Assembly (NCBI GenBank): GCA_965365275.1
Contig: CBDUBA010000043.1
Span: forward strand, 1-31,651
Direction of reading: 5' to 3'
Source of the DNA: JAGTVG01 sp965365275
Lineage (GTDB): Bacteria; Bacteroidota; Bacteroidia; Cytophagales; Cyclobacteriaceae
Length of the DNA stretch: 31,651 nt
This document shows positions 24,170-31,651 of the stretch, piece after piece. Positions within the stretch are counted from its first letter, which is position 1. Every line of letters begins with the position of its first letter. The notes beneath the pieces are model-generated. The model made no database searches, had not been told where the DNA came from, and saw only the letters and a program-made list of their open reading frames with translations. Made by a program: the position numbers and the translations under genes.

Positions 24170-25138
24170 ATGAAAAAAGACCTTTTAAAGATCGGACTGG
24201 CACAGATCGCTCCCGTGTGGCTGAATAAAGTGAAGACTACTGAGAAAATTGTTTCCTACATATCCGATGCAGGTAAACAGAATTGCGACCTGGTGGTGTT
24301 TGGCGAAGCGCTTCTGCCCGGATACCCTTTCTGGATTGAGTTGACAGATGGGGCTAAATTCAATTCAGCGATTCAGAAGGAGATTTTTGCCCATTATCTT
24401 TCACAGGCTATTGATCCTTACTCTGAAGACCTTGGTCCGGTTTGTTCCATTGCCAGGGAGAAAAAAACAGCAGTCCTTCTTGGGACCATAGAGAGGGCGG
24501 CTAACCGTGGTGGGCATAGCCTGTATTGCTCACTGGTTTATATTGATAAAGAGGGAATTGTTCAATCCGTGCATCGTAAGTTAATGCCAACGTACGATGA
24601 ACGACTGGTCTGGTCCCCCGGGGATGGACATGGGCTCAGGGTGCATAAACTGGGTGTCTTTACGGTCGGCGGATTGAATTGCTGGGAGAACTGGATGCCT
24701 CTGTCGCGAACGGCATTGTATGGTATGGGTGAAGACTTGCATGTAGCCATATGGCCGGGTAACAAAAGAAATACGGAAGATATAACCCGGTATATTGCTA
24801 AAGAGGCGAGGTCTTATGTAATTTCTGTATCGGGCCTTATGCGGAAAATGGATATCCAGGAGGGAATTCCTCACTCGGATATGATGCTATCTAACTGTCC
24901 TGATATGCTTGCAGATGGTGGTTCATGCCTGGCTGCCCCGGATGGGGAATGGGTTGTAGAACCTATGGTCGGGGAGGAGATCTTAAGGATTGCTGAAATA
25001 GACCACAAGCTGGTCAGGATGGAAAGACATAATTTTGATCCCGCCGGTCATTACTCAAGACCTGATGTTACGAGATTGCATGTGAACAGGGAGCGACAGC
25101 AAATTGTCCATTTCGATGAGGAAAATAACAAAGAATAA
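24170..25138 (+). CDS. Carbon-nitrogen hydrolase, nitrilase branch
   Basis: A 322-residue nitrilase-superfamily enzyme with the triad Glu46 (FGEALLPGYPFW), Lys137 (HRKLMPTYDERLVW) and Cys171 (GGLNCWENWMPLSR). The C-W-E-N-x-x-P-L surroundings and the G-Y-P-F-W block are those of true nitrilases and aliphatic-nitrilase-like proteins rather than omega-amidases. It would hydrolyse a nitrile to an acid and ammonia, or an amide. The substrate is unknown. It lies 116 bp after the Moco operon on the same strand with no terminator seen between, so read-through is possible. Confidence 0.85.
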   Translation: MKKDLLKIGLAQIAPVWLNKVKTTEKIVSYISDAGKQNCDLVVFGEALLPGYPFWIELTDGAKFNSAIQKEIFAHYLSQAIDPYSEDLGPVCSIAREKKTAVLLGTIERAANRGGHSLYCSLVYIDKEGIVQSVHRKLMPTYDERLVWSPGDGHGLRVHKLGVFTVGGLNCWENWMPLSRTALYGMGEDLHVAIWPGNKRNTEDITRYIAKEARSYVISVSGLMRKMDIQEGIPHSDMMLSNCPDMLADGGSCLAAPDGEWVVEPMVGEEILRIAEIDHKLVRMERHNFDPAGHYSRPDVTRLHVNRERQQIVHFDEENNKE

Positions 25139-25189
25139 TTTGAATCATTATGCCGGATAATTTGTTATATTGGAAACAAAATTAAGCTT

Positions 25190-25942
25190 ATGAAATATTT
25201 CCTTACCTTATTGACCCTGATTGCCTTGGTTTTTAATTTCAGTTCCTGCGGTGATGATGATCCTGCTGTGGTCAATTATAATATCATGGAAATGATGATG
25301 GTAAATCTTGCACGGCAGGATACCATCACTTATAATTTTTCTTATGATGAGGGTCGGTTAATGCAAGCTACAATATCCGGGTTGAATATTAATGAATCCT
25401 ATACCGCTACCTATGATGCCAATGGTAAAGTGTCCGAGGCTGGCGATAAGCGGTTTGAATGGGATGGTGATAAGTTGGTCAAGATCATAGATGATAATGG
25501 GATCTGGATTGATCTTGTTTATGATGGCAACGATCCAATTACTGGAGAATTAAAACAATATGACAACAGCAACCAGATTGTAAACATTGGAGCATTGTCC
25601 ATTACCAATTCTGACGGTAACCTTAACCGGATTGAACAATTTAATATATCCAATCAATCCTTAACCAGGCATACCTTTTCGCTGTTTGATAACCGGACGA
25701 ATATGTTCAGGAGTATCTGGTGGTTTCATTATGTAGGGGAGACCTTGAGTGCCTTCAGGTCAGGAATTCTCCCTGATGCTTTATTTATGAATTTTAATCC
25801 GGCTTCTTACAGGTACGAACTTCCGGCACAATCCTTTGAACGGACGATTCTATATGCCTATTCCTATGATGGTGAGGGTCGTGTTAATCATGTCGAGTAT
25901 ACCGTAGGTACCGATGATTTTGAGTTGATCATCTCTTATTAA
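25190..25942 (+). CDS. Lipoprotein of unknown function with RHS-like sequence
   Basis: A 250-residue secreted lipoprotein; the signal ends in F-S-S-C with Cys20 followed by G-D-D-D, an acidic start common for surface-exposed lipoproteins of Bacteroidota. The body contains YD-type pieces (YNFSYDEGRLMQ, YTATYDANGKVSEAG, YSYDGEGRVNHVEYTV) like those of RHS/YD or DUF4595-like beta-sheet proteins. No catalytic motif is visible. It stands alone between the nitrilase gene and arsR. I do not recognise a function. Confidence 0.7.
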   Translation: MKYFLTLLTLIALVFNFSSCGDDDPAVVNYNIMEMMMVNLARQDTITYNFSYDEGRLMQATISGLNINESYTATYDANGKVSEAGDKRFEWDGDKLVKIIDDNGIWIDLVYDGNDPITGELKQYDNSNQIVNIGALSITNSDGNLNRIEQFNISNQSLTRHTFSLFDNRTNMFRSIWWFHYVGETLSAFRSGILPDALFMNFNPASYRYELPAQSFERTILYAYSYDGEGRVNHVEYTVGTDDFELIISY

Positions 25943-25977
25943 ATTAAAAAATACCACAAATATTGAAACATATAAAT

Positions 25978-25993
25978 ATATTAATCGTAATAT
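25978..25993 (+). promoter_or_regulatory. Candidate ArsR operator
   Basis: A perfect 6-4-6 dyad, ATATTA-atcg-TAATAT, lies 20 bp before the arsR ATG. The right arm overlaps TAATATTG (25988-25995), which is one base from a TAnnTTTG -7 box, so a bound repressor would block the promoter. This is inference from position and symmetry. Confidence 0.4.
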
Positions 25994-26013
25994 TGCAATA
26001 AAGGAATATCACT

Positions 26014-26346
26014 ATGGGAATTACACGTTCAGATATTTTCAGCGATGACATCAACAAAACAGCCCAGCTGGCGAAGGCATTCGCCCACCCGGCAAGACTT
26101 ACAATCCTCAGGCACCTTATCGGTTCAAAAGCCTGCATTGTTAATGATCTTGTTGATGTGGTAGGACTATCCCAGCCAACCATTTCCCAGCACCTGAAGG
26201 AATTAAGAAATATAGGTCTGATCAGGGGAGAAATAGAAGGGCCCAGGGTTTGTTATTGTATTAATGAATCGGTTTGGGAGGAAGTTAAGGAAATATTCAG
26301 TGAACTATTTGCCCTGTATGATTCCTCAAGGTCATGTTGTTCGTGA
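26014..26346 (+). CDS. arsR: ArsR/SmtB-family arsenic-responsive repressor
   Basis: A 110-residue winged-helix repressor. AFAHPARLTILRHLI (about 22-36) and VVGLSQPTISQHLKELRNIGLI (49-70) are the family's dimer and recognition helices, followed by a beta-wing with RVCYCIN. Cysteines are at 41, 80, 82, 108 and 109; the C-terminal pair and the C80-x-C82 pair are likely metalloid ligands, unlike the C-V-C-D-L-C site of E. coli ArsR. It is the first gene of the arsenic cassette, 33 bp before arsM, and probably represses its own operon. No other metal system is nearby. Confidence 0.85.
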   Translation: MGITRSDIFSDDINKTAQLAKAFAHPARLTILRHLIGSKACIVNDLVDVVGLSQPTISQHLKELRNIGLIRGEIEGPRVCYCINESVWEEVKEIFSELFALYDSSRSCCS

Positions 26347-26379
26347 AGTAAAACTATTTTTATATATAACTATAAAGTC

Positions 26380-27237
26380 ATGCATACAGCAGAAGAATTA
26401 AAGAGCATAGTAAAGGAAAAATATGGTGATATTGCTAAAAAATCCACCACATCCGACAGTTCCGGCTCATCTTCCACTTGCTGTGGAGGAAGCGAGGAAA
26501 AGACTGCCCAGACTAACAAGTCCAGTTGTTGCGGAGAGAGCGGAGAGAAGGATTATTCAGTACTGGCAGAAGATTATGCTAGCCTTAAAGGATATAATCC
26601 GGATGCGGATCTTCAATTGGGCTGTGGGATACCCACAAAATATGCCAAGATCCATAAGGGTGACACAGTTGTTGACCTGGGTTCAGGTGCCGGTAACGAC
26701 TGCTTTGTAGCCAGGGCACTTACCGGCGAGAAGGGGCGTGTTATCGGTCTTGATTTTACAGAAGCCATGGTTTCAAAAGCCATAGCCAATGCTCAGAAAC
26801 TGGGTTACAACAATGTGGAATTTGTCCTCGGAGAAATTGAGAAGATACCACTTCCGGATAATACAGCCGATGTGGTGGTCAGCAATTGCGTTATGAATCT
26901 TGTTCCTGATAAGGATGCCGCTTTTAAGGAAACCTACAGGATTCTGAAAAAAGGAGGACATTTCAGTATTTCTGATATTGTGCTGCAGGGTGAAATTCCG
27001 GAAGGACTTAGAAACGATGCGGCGATGTATGCAGGTTGTGTATCAGGTGCTTTACAAAAGCAGGAATACCTCGAAATTGTTCGCAAGGCTGGATTTAAGA
27101 ACCTGGTTATCCAAATTCAAAAGAAAATGGAACTGGATGACGCCATCTATTTAAAATATTTTACTGAAGAGGAAGTGGTGAACTTTAAGAAATCATTTAA
27201 AGGCATCTTCAGTATTACCCTGAATGCTGAAAAATAA
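26380..27237 (+). CDS. arsM: Arsenite S-adenosylmethionine methyltransferase ArsM
   Basis: A 285-residue methyltransferase that converts As(III) into methylated, partly volatile forms. SAM motif I is VVDLGSGAGNDCF (97-109), with LDFTEAM next. The arsenic-binding cysteines of the family correspond to Cys82 (LGCG), Cys170 (SNCVMNL) and Cys220 (AGCVSG). The N-terminal segment (about 22-57) is a Ser/Gly/Lys-rich linker with two Cys-Cys pairs (34-35, 50-51) that could hold extra arsenite. No membrane segment is present, so it should be cytosolic. Confidence 0.9.
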   Translation: MHTAEELKSIVKEKYGDIAKKSTTSDSSGSSSTCCGGSEEKTAQTNKSSCCGESGEKDYSVLAEDYASLKGYNPDADLQLGCGIPTKYAKIHKGDTVVDLGSGAGNDCFVARALTGEKGRVIGLDFTEAMVSKAIANAQKLGYNNVEFVLGEIEKIPLPDNTADVVVSNCVMNLVPDKDAAFKETYRILKKGGHFSISDIVLQGEIPEGLRNDAAMYAGCVSGALQKQEYLEIVRKAGFKNLVIQIQKKMELDDAIYLKYFTEEEVVNFKKSFKGIFSITLNAEK

Positions 27238-27282
27238 GGATTGGATTTTAGATCTTATCCTTTTAATTGATATGAAAATAAA

Positions 27283-27918
27283 ATGAGTGAAAATAATTTA
27301 TATCCGGCATTACAGCAGTATGCCGGATCTCTTGTGTTAAATTTTGACCATATTCCTGAGTACAGGAAAACTGATCTTAGTAAGGTGGCAGATTACATTT
27401 CTGACCATTTGTCTAAAAATGCCCTCGCAAAGTTAATATTTATCTGTACCCACAATTCACGCAGAAGTCATATGGGACAGATCTGGGCTCAGACAGCTGC
27501 GTTTTATTTTGGGATTGAAGGCATCAGAACCTTCTCAGGGGGAACAGAAGCCACTGCTTTTAATCCGAATGCTGTAAAAGCAATGACTGATGCCGGTTTC
27601 GATATTCAATCGAACGGGAAGTCTGATAATCCGGTATACAGGGTGCGTTTCGCTAATGACCAGGAACCGATGCAGGTATTTTCAAAGAAGTATGATGATA
27701 AAGAAAATCCACAGGAGGATTTTTGCGCTATCATGACGTGTTCAGACGCAGATGAAAACTGCCCCATCATTCCAGGTGCGACCTTGCGTATACCGATCAC
27801 ATATGAAGATCCCAAGGCATATGATGATACACCAGGTGAAGCAAAAGCCTATGCTGATAGGTGCCACCAGATCGGAACGGAGATGTTTTATACCTTTAAC
27901 AGGGTCAGCAAAATGTAA
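27283..27918 (+). CDS. Low-molecular-weight phosphatase/arsenate reductase-like protein
   Basis: A 211-residue protein with the C-x5-R P-loop C-T-H-N-S-R-R (Cys55 to Arg61) in KLIFICTHNSRRSHMGQ, the fold shared by low-molecular-weight tyrosine phosphatases and thioredoxin-coupled arsenate reductases. It is longer than ArsC (about 130-140) and has more cysteines at 148, 153, 160 and 194; C153 and C160 in MTCSDADENCP could form the disulfide relay of a reductase. It sits 45 bp after arsM, so reduction of arsenate before methylation is the natural reading, but a phosphatase role is not excluded. Not called arsC because of the unusual length. Confidence 0.75.
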   Translation: MSENNLYPALQQYAGSLVLNFDHIPEYRKTDLSKVADYISDHLSKNALAKLIFICTHNSRRSHMGQIWAQTAAFYFGIEGIRTFSGGTEATAFNPNAVKAMTDAGFDIQSNGKSDNPVYRVRFANDQEPMQVFSKKYDDKENPQEDFCAIMTCSDADENCPIIPGATLRIPITYEDPKAYDDTPGEAKAYADRCHQIGTEMFYTFNRVSKM

Positions 27919-27922
27919 TAGA

Positions 27923-27930
27923 TAATTTTG
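27923..27930 (+). promoter_or_regulatory. Putative -7 promoter box for the DUF1080 gene
   Basis: TAATTTTG is a perfect TAnnTTTG box just after the phosphatase stop codon; it would leave a leader of about 60 nt. The -33 box is weak. Confidence 0.35.
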
Positions 27931-27997
27931 AGAGATCCGTATTGAATCCATCTTTTTTTTGAACAACTTTACACAGATTTATTAATAATTAAATGAT

Positions 27998-28606
27998 ATG
28001 AAAAAAGGGATATTTTTATTTGTAAGCACATTTGTAGTTTTTTTATGCATCCCATTCCTGTTGAAAAGCCAGTCGATATCACTTTTTAATGGTAAAGACC
28101 TTTCCGGTTGGGAAATTTATGGTACCGAGAAATGGTATGTGGAAGATGGACTCTTAATCTGTGAAAGTGGTCCCGATGCAGAATACGGTTACCTGGGGAC
28201 GAAAAAGACTTTTAAAGATTTTGAATTGACCCTGGAATTCAAGCAAGAGGCCGATGGAAACAGTGGTGTGTTTTTCAGGTCATCGATTGAGGGTACTATA
28301 ATCACCGGTTGGCAGGCTGAAGTAGCCCCTCCGGGCCATAACTCAGGAGGAATTTATGAATCTTACGGTAGGGGTTGGCTGATAAAACCAGATCCTGAAA
28401 AAGATAAGGCGTTGAAAATGGGCGAATGGAATACTATGAGGATCAAGGCTGAAGGCGATAAGGTAACGACCTGGTTGAATGGACAAATGATGGTTGAAAT
28501 TGAAGATGCTAAAATCGGTGCAGCTGAAGGATCAATTGCCTTACAGATCCATTCCGGTGGTGGCATTAAAGTACTATGGAGGAATATTAATATTAAGGAA
28601 TTATAG
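27998..28606 (+). CDS. DUF1080 (3-keto-disaccharide hydrolase-like) secreted protein
   Basis: A 202-residue exported protein with a signal peptide of about 25 residues followed by one DUF1080 domain. The family blocks SLFNGKDLSGWEIYGTEKWYVEDGLLIC, KTFKDFELTLEFKQEADGNSGVFFRS, ITGWQAEVAPPGHNSGGIYES and GEWNTMRIKAEGDKVTTWLNGQ are clear; the fold is a laminin-G/concanavalin-like jelly roll. Members are linked to glycan or 3-keto-sugar breakdown. It meets the GH106-like gene tail to tail, 9 bp apart. Confidence 0.85.
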   Translation: MKKGIFLFVSTFVVFLCIPFLLKSQSISLFNGKDLSGWEIYGTEKWYVEDGLLICESGPDAEYGYLGTKKTFKDFELTLEFKQEADGNSGVFFRSSIEGTIITGWQAEVAPPGHNSGGIYESYGRGWLIKPDPEKDKALKMGEWNTMRIKAEGDKVTTWLNGQMMVEIEDAKIGAAEGSIALQIHSGGGIKVLWRNINIKEL

Positions 28607-28615
28607 GTCTCTTTG

Positions 28616-31204
28616 TCATTCAAGATCGACCGGTATTAATCTAACCGGACCTGGTAAACCGGAAAGCATAGGTTCCCATTCTGAAGCATCAAAGGATTCA
28701 TACTGTATATTCACAAAATTTATATCATAGTAGTTTTTCCATGGAATTGCATTCCTGTCAAGTTGGATGACCTGGTTAGCATCCAGGTTCGTTACCTTTA
28801 GCGTCAAAGTATTCCTGGACTCAAACTTGTCCATCGTTATAGTTTTACGGAAAGGTACCGACCAGAACGTACCCACATCATGGCCATTCAGTATAACTGT
28901 GGCCATATACCTCAAATCACCGAGATCAAGGATAAAGGCATCATGCATTCTGTCATTTTCCAGTAGATCAAAGTTTATTTGATAGGTCCCGGTTCCTGTG
29001 TACGTTGATATCCACGGGATCGATAATTCCGACCAGCCCATCAGGGAATCTATGAGATGATCTTTAAGGTTATAATCGTGTTCCGATCCTTCTATTTGAA
29101 GTGTCCAGCCTGCATTTAGGTCTATAACTTCTTTGTTTTCTTTTAGGTATTGCCAATTCTTTTCATTAATTGAATGAGTATACGTAATCAGAAATATTGA
29201 CCGGCCGGCTTCGACCTGCAATCTTACCTGTCCACTTTCTTCGGAATTTCCAGGATCTGCTATTCCGCGTTTTCCAGATAAGGGATCATAGATCTCAGCC
29301 GATCTGTATTCTCTTGCCAGAGTACAATAGCCATCAAAATCAATACTGTCAAGATTGGAGATCAGATAAAGATGACCGGAATTGTGTGCCTTCCTGATAT
29401 ATTGCAGTCCCATCGCTGGAAATGTCTCAGGCCAGATATCATAATCAGCCAGGGTATTTGATAGGGTTGAATAATCACTACGGACAGGAACGGGAAAATC
29501 TATCCCGGGCTTATCCCCGAAAATCTCGGGATCCTGGATATTTGATTTAATACCTGGATGCATCGATGGCATTTCATCGAGGAATACCAATTTCATTCCT
29601 TTGTTCTGTAATACCCCTAAAAAGTGAAATGAATCCAAAGGCATAAATCTGGCTGGCGGAATAATTAACACCTTATAATTAGCTGGAATCATATTGGGAT
29701 TCATGGCAAGAAATTCTATCTGTTCATCAGATATATAGTCGAAAGCATATCCCCAGTCAAGTAAAGATTGTGCCAGCATGCCGAATGGAGTATCAAACAA
29801 CCACGATTTTGGATTATGTACACTTTGCATAATAAGATTTCCATCAAATCCCTGGTTATACCATAGATCGTAAACCGGGTAATAGAGCAGAATATCATTA
29901 TCAGGAGCTGTGTTTTGCAGCATTAATTGACAATTTTTGATGTATTCGTTCAGTTCATCCATATATTCCCACAATGCAGCGTTGGGTCCAAAATTTGTCG
30001 ATGCATAAAATTGGCGTCCCGGGAATCCATTCTCAAATGGAGAATAGGGAATTCCATGGTAAAAGATATGATTTATACCTGAGACAAAAAGCTCATCGAT
30101 TTGTGGTTTTACCTGTGATAGACTCACTTTAAAATGATCCGCCAGCCATGTGCCGGTTTCCGAACTGACGAGTGGCTTTCCGAGGATATGTGCAGGAGAT
30201 GATGCAAATTTATATATCAGCGGGTGTGGTCGTGCAAACTGGTCTTCATTGTAATCCAGGTCATAATCCACAAGAGGGATATTGAATTTGCTGCTGCCAA
30301 AACACTCTGTTTCAGGTATACTGGCATCTCCATACAGATCGAGCAGGTTCGATGGAGCACCATGGGCCTGGTATCGATATTGAACTTTATGTTCTTTACA
30401 CCAGTTTGAAATCACATCTCCGACAGTTACTCTGACAAGATCGTTGATGAATGAATGATAATCCTGCCAATGGCGAAGATCAGCGGAATCATAGTGTTCT
30501 TTGAAAAGGAAGTTTTCGGGGAAATCATATCCCATCCTTTCCTCGAACAATTTTTTGAAATCCCTGGTCCAATCCGCCCCATAAACCTCATAAGAATCAT
30601 TGAATATTGCCCTGAGTGGTAGCTCTTCTCTTTTTATTATCGTTAATAACGAATCGAACCTGTCCAGGAAAAAATGCATCGCTGCCGGATCAAGATGATC
30701 AACGACCAGACCTTCAGCGCCCGGTGCTGCTCTTTTAACCCGCTGACCTGTTGGTTCTCCATCAGGTAACAAAGAACTGGCTCTTTTGGCGGCATATTTT
30801 TCAGAGATCCATGGCCCTCCGTACGGCCATCCTGATCCTAAAGTCATATCGACATCCAGGTCCAGTCGTTCAGCCTCTCGTAGTGTATGAAATAGCATCT
30901 CAATCCATTCATCACTTAAATAATCCATAAAGTTTGGCTCATCTCCTTTTACACCATATATCGGAACTATTTCCACGCCACCTATACCTGCTTCTGCGAA
31001 AGCTTCCAGATGTTGGGTTATTCCTGCCTTGGTGACTGAATTCCCCATCCACCACCATCGTGTCCATGGTTTTGTGTGGGTTTCCACCTGTCCGGGATTG
31101 AATTTAGTGGATCTGCCGCATCCGGACAGAAATATGATGATAAGGAAAGTAAAACAAATGCAAAAGGATCTGACGAGGTGTTTTAGGTTATATTTTGGAT
31201 TCAT
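28616..31204 (-). CDS. GH106-like glycoside hydrolase (alpha-L-rhamnosidase-type) lipoprotein
   Basis: An 862-residue enzyme with a lipoprotein signal (L-S-G-C, Cys29). The N-terminal catalytic part has the GH106 hallmark KPWTRWWWMGNSVTKAGI and AEAGIGGVEIVPIYG, then DMTLGSGWPYGGPWIS and VSSETGTWLADHFK. Residues from about 700 form a galactose-binding-like beta-sandwich (LDLGDLRYMATVILNGHDVGTFWSVPFRK), also common in GH2-type enzymes. GH106 members release L-rhamnose from plant or algal polysaccharides such as rhamnogalacturonan or ulvan; the substrate here is inferred only. It may be shorter than some family members but shows no break. Confidence 0.8.
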   Translation of the reverse strand: MNPKYNLKHLVRSFCICFTFLIIIFLSGCGRSTKFNPGQVETHTKPWTRWWWMGNSVTKAGITQHLEAFAEAGIGGVEIVPIYGVKGDEPNFMDYLSDEWIEMLFHTLREAERLDLDVDMTLGSGWPYGGPWISEKYAAKRASSLLPDGEPTGQRVKRAAPGAEGLVVDHLDPAAMHFFLDRFDSLLTIIKREELPLRAIFNDSYEVYGADWTRDFKKLFEERMGYDFPENFLFKEHYDSADLRHWQDYHSFINDLVRVTVGDVISNWCKEHKVQYRYQAHGAPSNLLDLYGDASIPETECFGSSKFNIPLVDYDLDYNEDQFARPHPLIYKFASSPAHILGKPLVSSETGTWLADHFKVSLSQVKPQIDELFVSGINHIFYHGIPYSPFENGFPGRQFYASTNFGPNAALWEYMDELNEYIKNCQLMLQNTAPDNDILLYYPVYDLWYNQGFDGNLIMQSVHNPKSWLFDTPFGMLAQSLLDWGYAFDYISDEQIEFLAMNPNMIPANYKVLIIPPARFMPLDSFHFLGVLQNKGMKLVFLDEMPSMHPGIKSNIQDPEIFGDKPGIDFPVPVRSDYSTLSNTLADYDIWPETFPAMGLQYIRKAHNSGHLYLISNLDSIDFDGYCTLAREYRSAEIYDPLSGKRGIADPGNSEESGQVRLQVEAGRSIFLITYTHSINEKNWQYLKENKEVIDLNAGWTLQIEGSEHDYNLKDHLIDSLMGWSELSIPWISTYTGTGTYQINFDLLENDRMHDAFILDLGDLRYMATVILNGHDVGTFWSVPFRKTITMDKFESRNTLTLKVTNLDANQVIQLDRNAIPWKNYYDINFVNIQYESFDASEWEPMLSGLPGPVRLIPVDLE

Positions 31205-31357
31205 CGGGTCTTTGAACTATTTCCAGGATATTATAATTATATCAATGATCGTTTCCAGGATTCTGAAACATGCTACAAATAATACTTCCGAACAAATTCA
31301 CATAAATAAATCAATTTAAAAGTCAAAATTCTAGTATAGGCCGGGTGCCCCCAATTA

Positions 31358-31651
31358 TCAATCCTTTTTTTCTGTTATAAATTTGAGCGTCATCTTTAGC
31401 CAACCTTTCAGGCTATCGGTATTTCTTGTTACCTTCATGCGGGATAACGATCCGAAGAAGGAAGTATGAATATACTCGGCAATTTTTAATGCATCCAGGT
31501 CGTTTCTAATCTCCTTGATGTCTTGCCCTTTAGCTACTGTTCTGGCAATTTCATCTATCCAGTTCCTGAAATTCAGGTCAGCAACTTCAGCGAGCCTGTC
31601 ATTTACTCCTCCCATTTCATTAGAAATATTACTGATGAGACACCCGGATTT
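31358..31651 (-). CDS. TetR/AcrR-type regulator, C-terminal part
   Basis: The last 97 residues of a gene that begins beyond the right edge. The frame continues past the first internal Met as K-S-G-C-L-I-S-N-I-S-N-E-M, the beginning of the ligand-binding domain of YxaF-like TetR regulators (G-C-L-x-x-N-x-x-x-E), and ends in LKGWLKMTLKFITEKKD. The DNA-binding half is not in the window, so the call rests on this signature. It is 153 bp upstream of the GH106-like gene on the same strand. Confidence 0.7.
   Translation of the reverse strand, partial: KSGCLISNISNEMGGVNDRLAEVADLNFRNWIDEIARTVAKGQDIKEIRNDLDALKIAEYIHTSFFGSLSRMKVTRNTDSLKGWLKMTLKFITEKKD

Noticed and set aside
27236..27262. Hairpin AAGGAT/ATCCTT between arsM and the phosphatase gene
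   Set aside because: The stem is only 6 bp with a 15-base loop and the T run is short; at most a weak attenuator, so it is not listed as a terminator.
1..31651. Mobile elements, CRISPR arrays, tRNA or rRNA genes
   Set aside because: I looked for transposase or integrase motifs, regularly spaced repeats and tRNA-like arms, and found none.

Overview
The window reads as a stretch of chromosome from a member of the Bacteroidota, probably Bacteroidales/Marinilabiliales-like. The evidence is the gene order bamD-rpoZ-coaBC-DUF4835(PorD)-recN, an OstA-like LPS-transport protein, many Sec/lipoprotein signals, and several perfect TAnnTTTG -7 boxes of the Bacteroidota sigma factor. An Rnf complex, a flavodoxin and molybdenum-cofactor genes suggest an anaerobic or microaerobic lifestyle. 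No transposase, integrase, CRISPR array, rRNA or tRNA gene was seen, and base composition looks even throughout.

Layout. 1-1761 (minus): the start of a sulfatase lipoprotein and a beta-lactamase-fold serine hydrolase lipoprotein. 2052-9147 (minus): one tightly packed energy operon, rseC-rnfB-rnfC-rnfD-rnfG-rnfE-rnfA, followed by a dihydroorotate-dehydrogenase-like flavoprotein and a rhodanese. 9396-9896 (minus): a flavodoxin with its own terminator. 9997-15097 (minus): the housekeeping block bamD-rpoZ-coaBC-porD-like-recN. 15196-16809 (minus): OstA-like protein. 16940-19832 (plus): tilS with an overlapping cNMP-binding-domain gene, then malate dehydrogenase with a strong terminator. 19948-24053 (plus): a molybdenum-cofactor operon, mobB-moeA-moaA-moaC-MOSC/mog fusion, behind a structured leader that looks like a Moco riboswitch. 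24170-25942 (plus): a nitrilase and an unknown lipoprotein. 26014-27918 (plus): an arsenic cassette, arsR-arsM-phosphatase/reductase. 27998-31204: a DUF1080 protein and a convergent GH106-like hydrolase. 31358-end: the C-terminal part of a TetR-type regulator.

How the genes work together. The Rnf complex would couple ferredoxin and NAD+ redox exchange to ion transport; the neighbouring flavodoxin is a possible soluble carrier. The Moco operon covers GTP cyclisation (moaA, moaC), adenylylation and molybdate insertion (mog domain, moeA) and possible later steps (mobB, MOSC); the molybdopterin synthase genes moaD/moaE are not in the window. The arsenic cassette would sense and methylate arsenic; no efflux gene is adjacent. 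Sulfatase, GH106-like and DUF1080 proteins point to use of complex glycans.

The most interesting signal is the leader of mobB (about 19948-20154). Four complementary segments are ordered 1-2-3-4 so that pairing 1:2 (the aptamer closing stem) excludes 2:3 (a long hairpin), and 2:3 excludes 3:4, an 11-bp helix that contains the mobB AUG. This gives a complete, testable model for a translational OFF switch.
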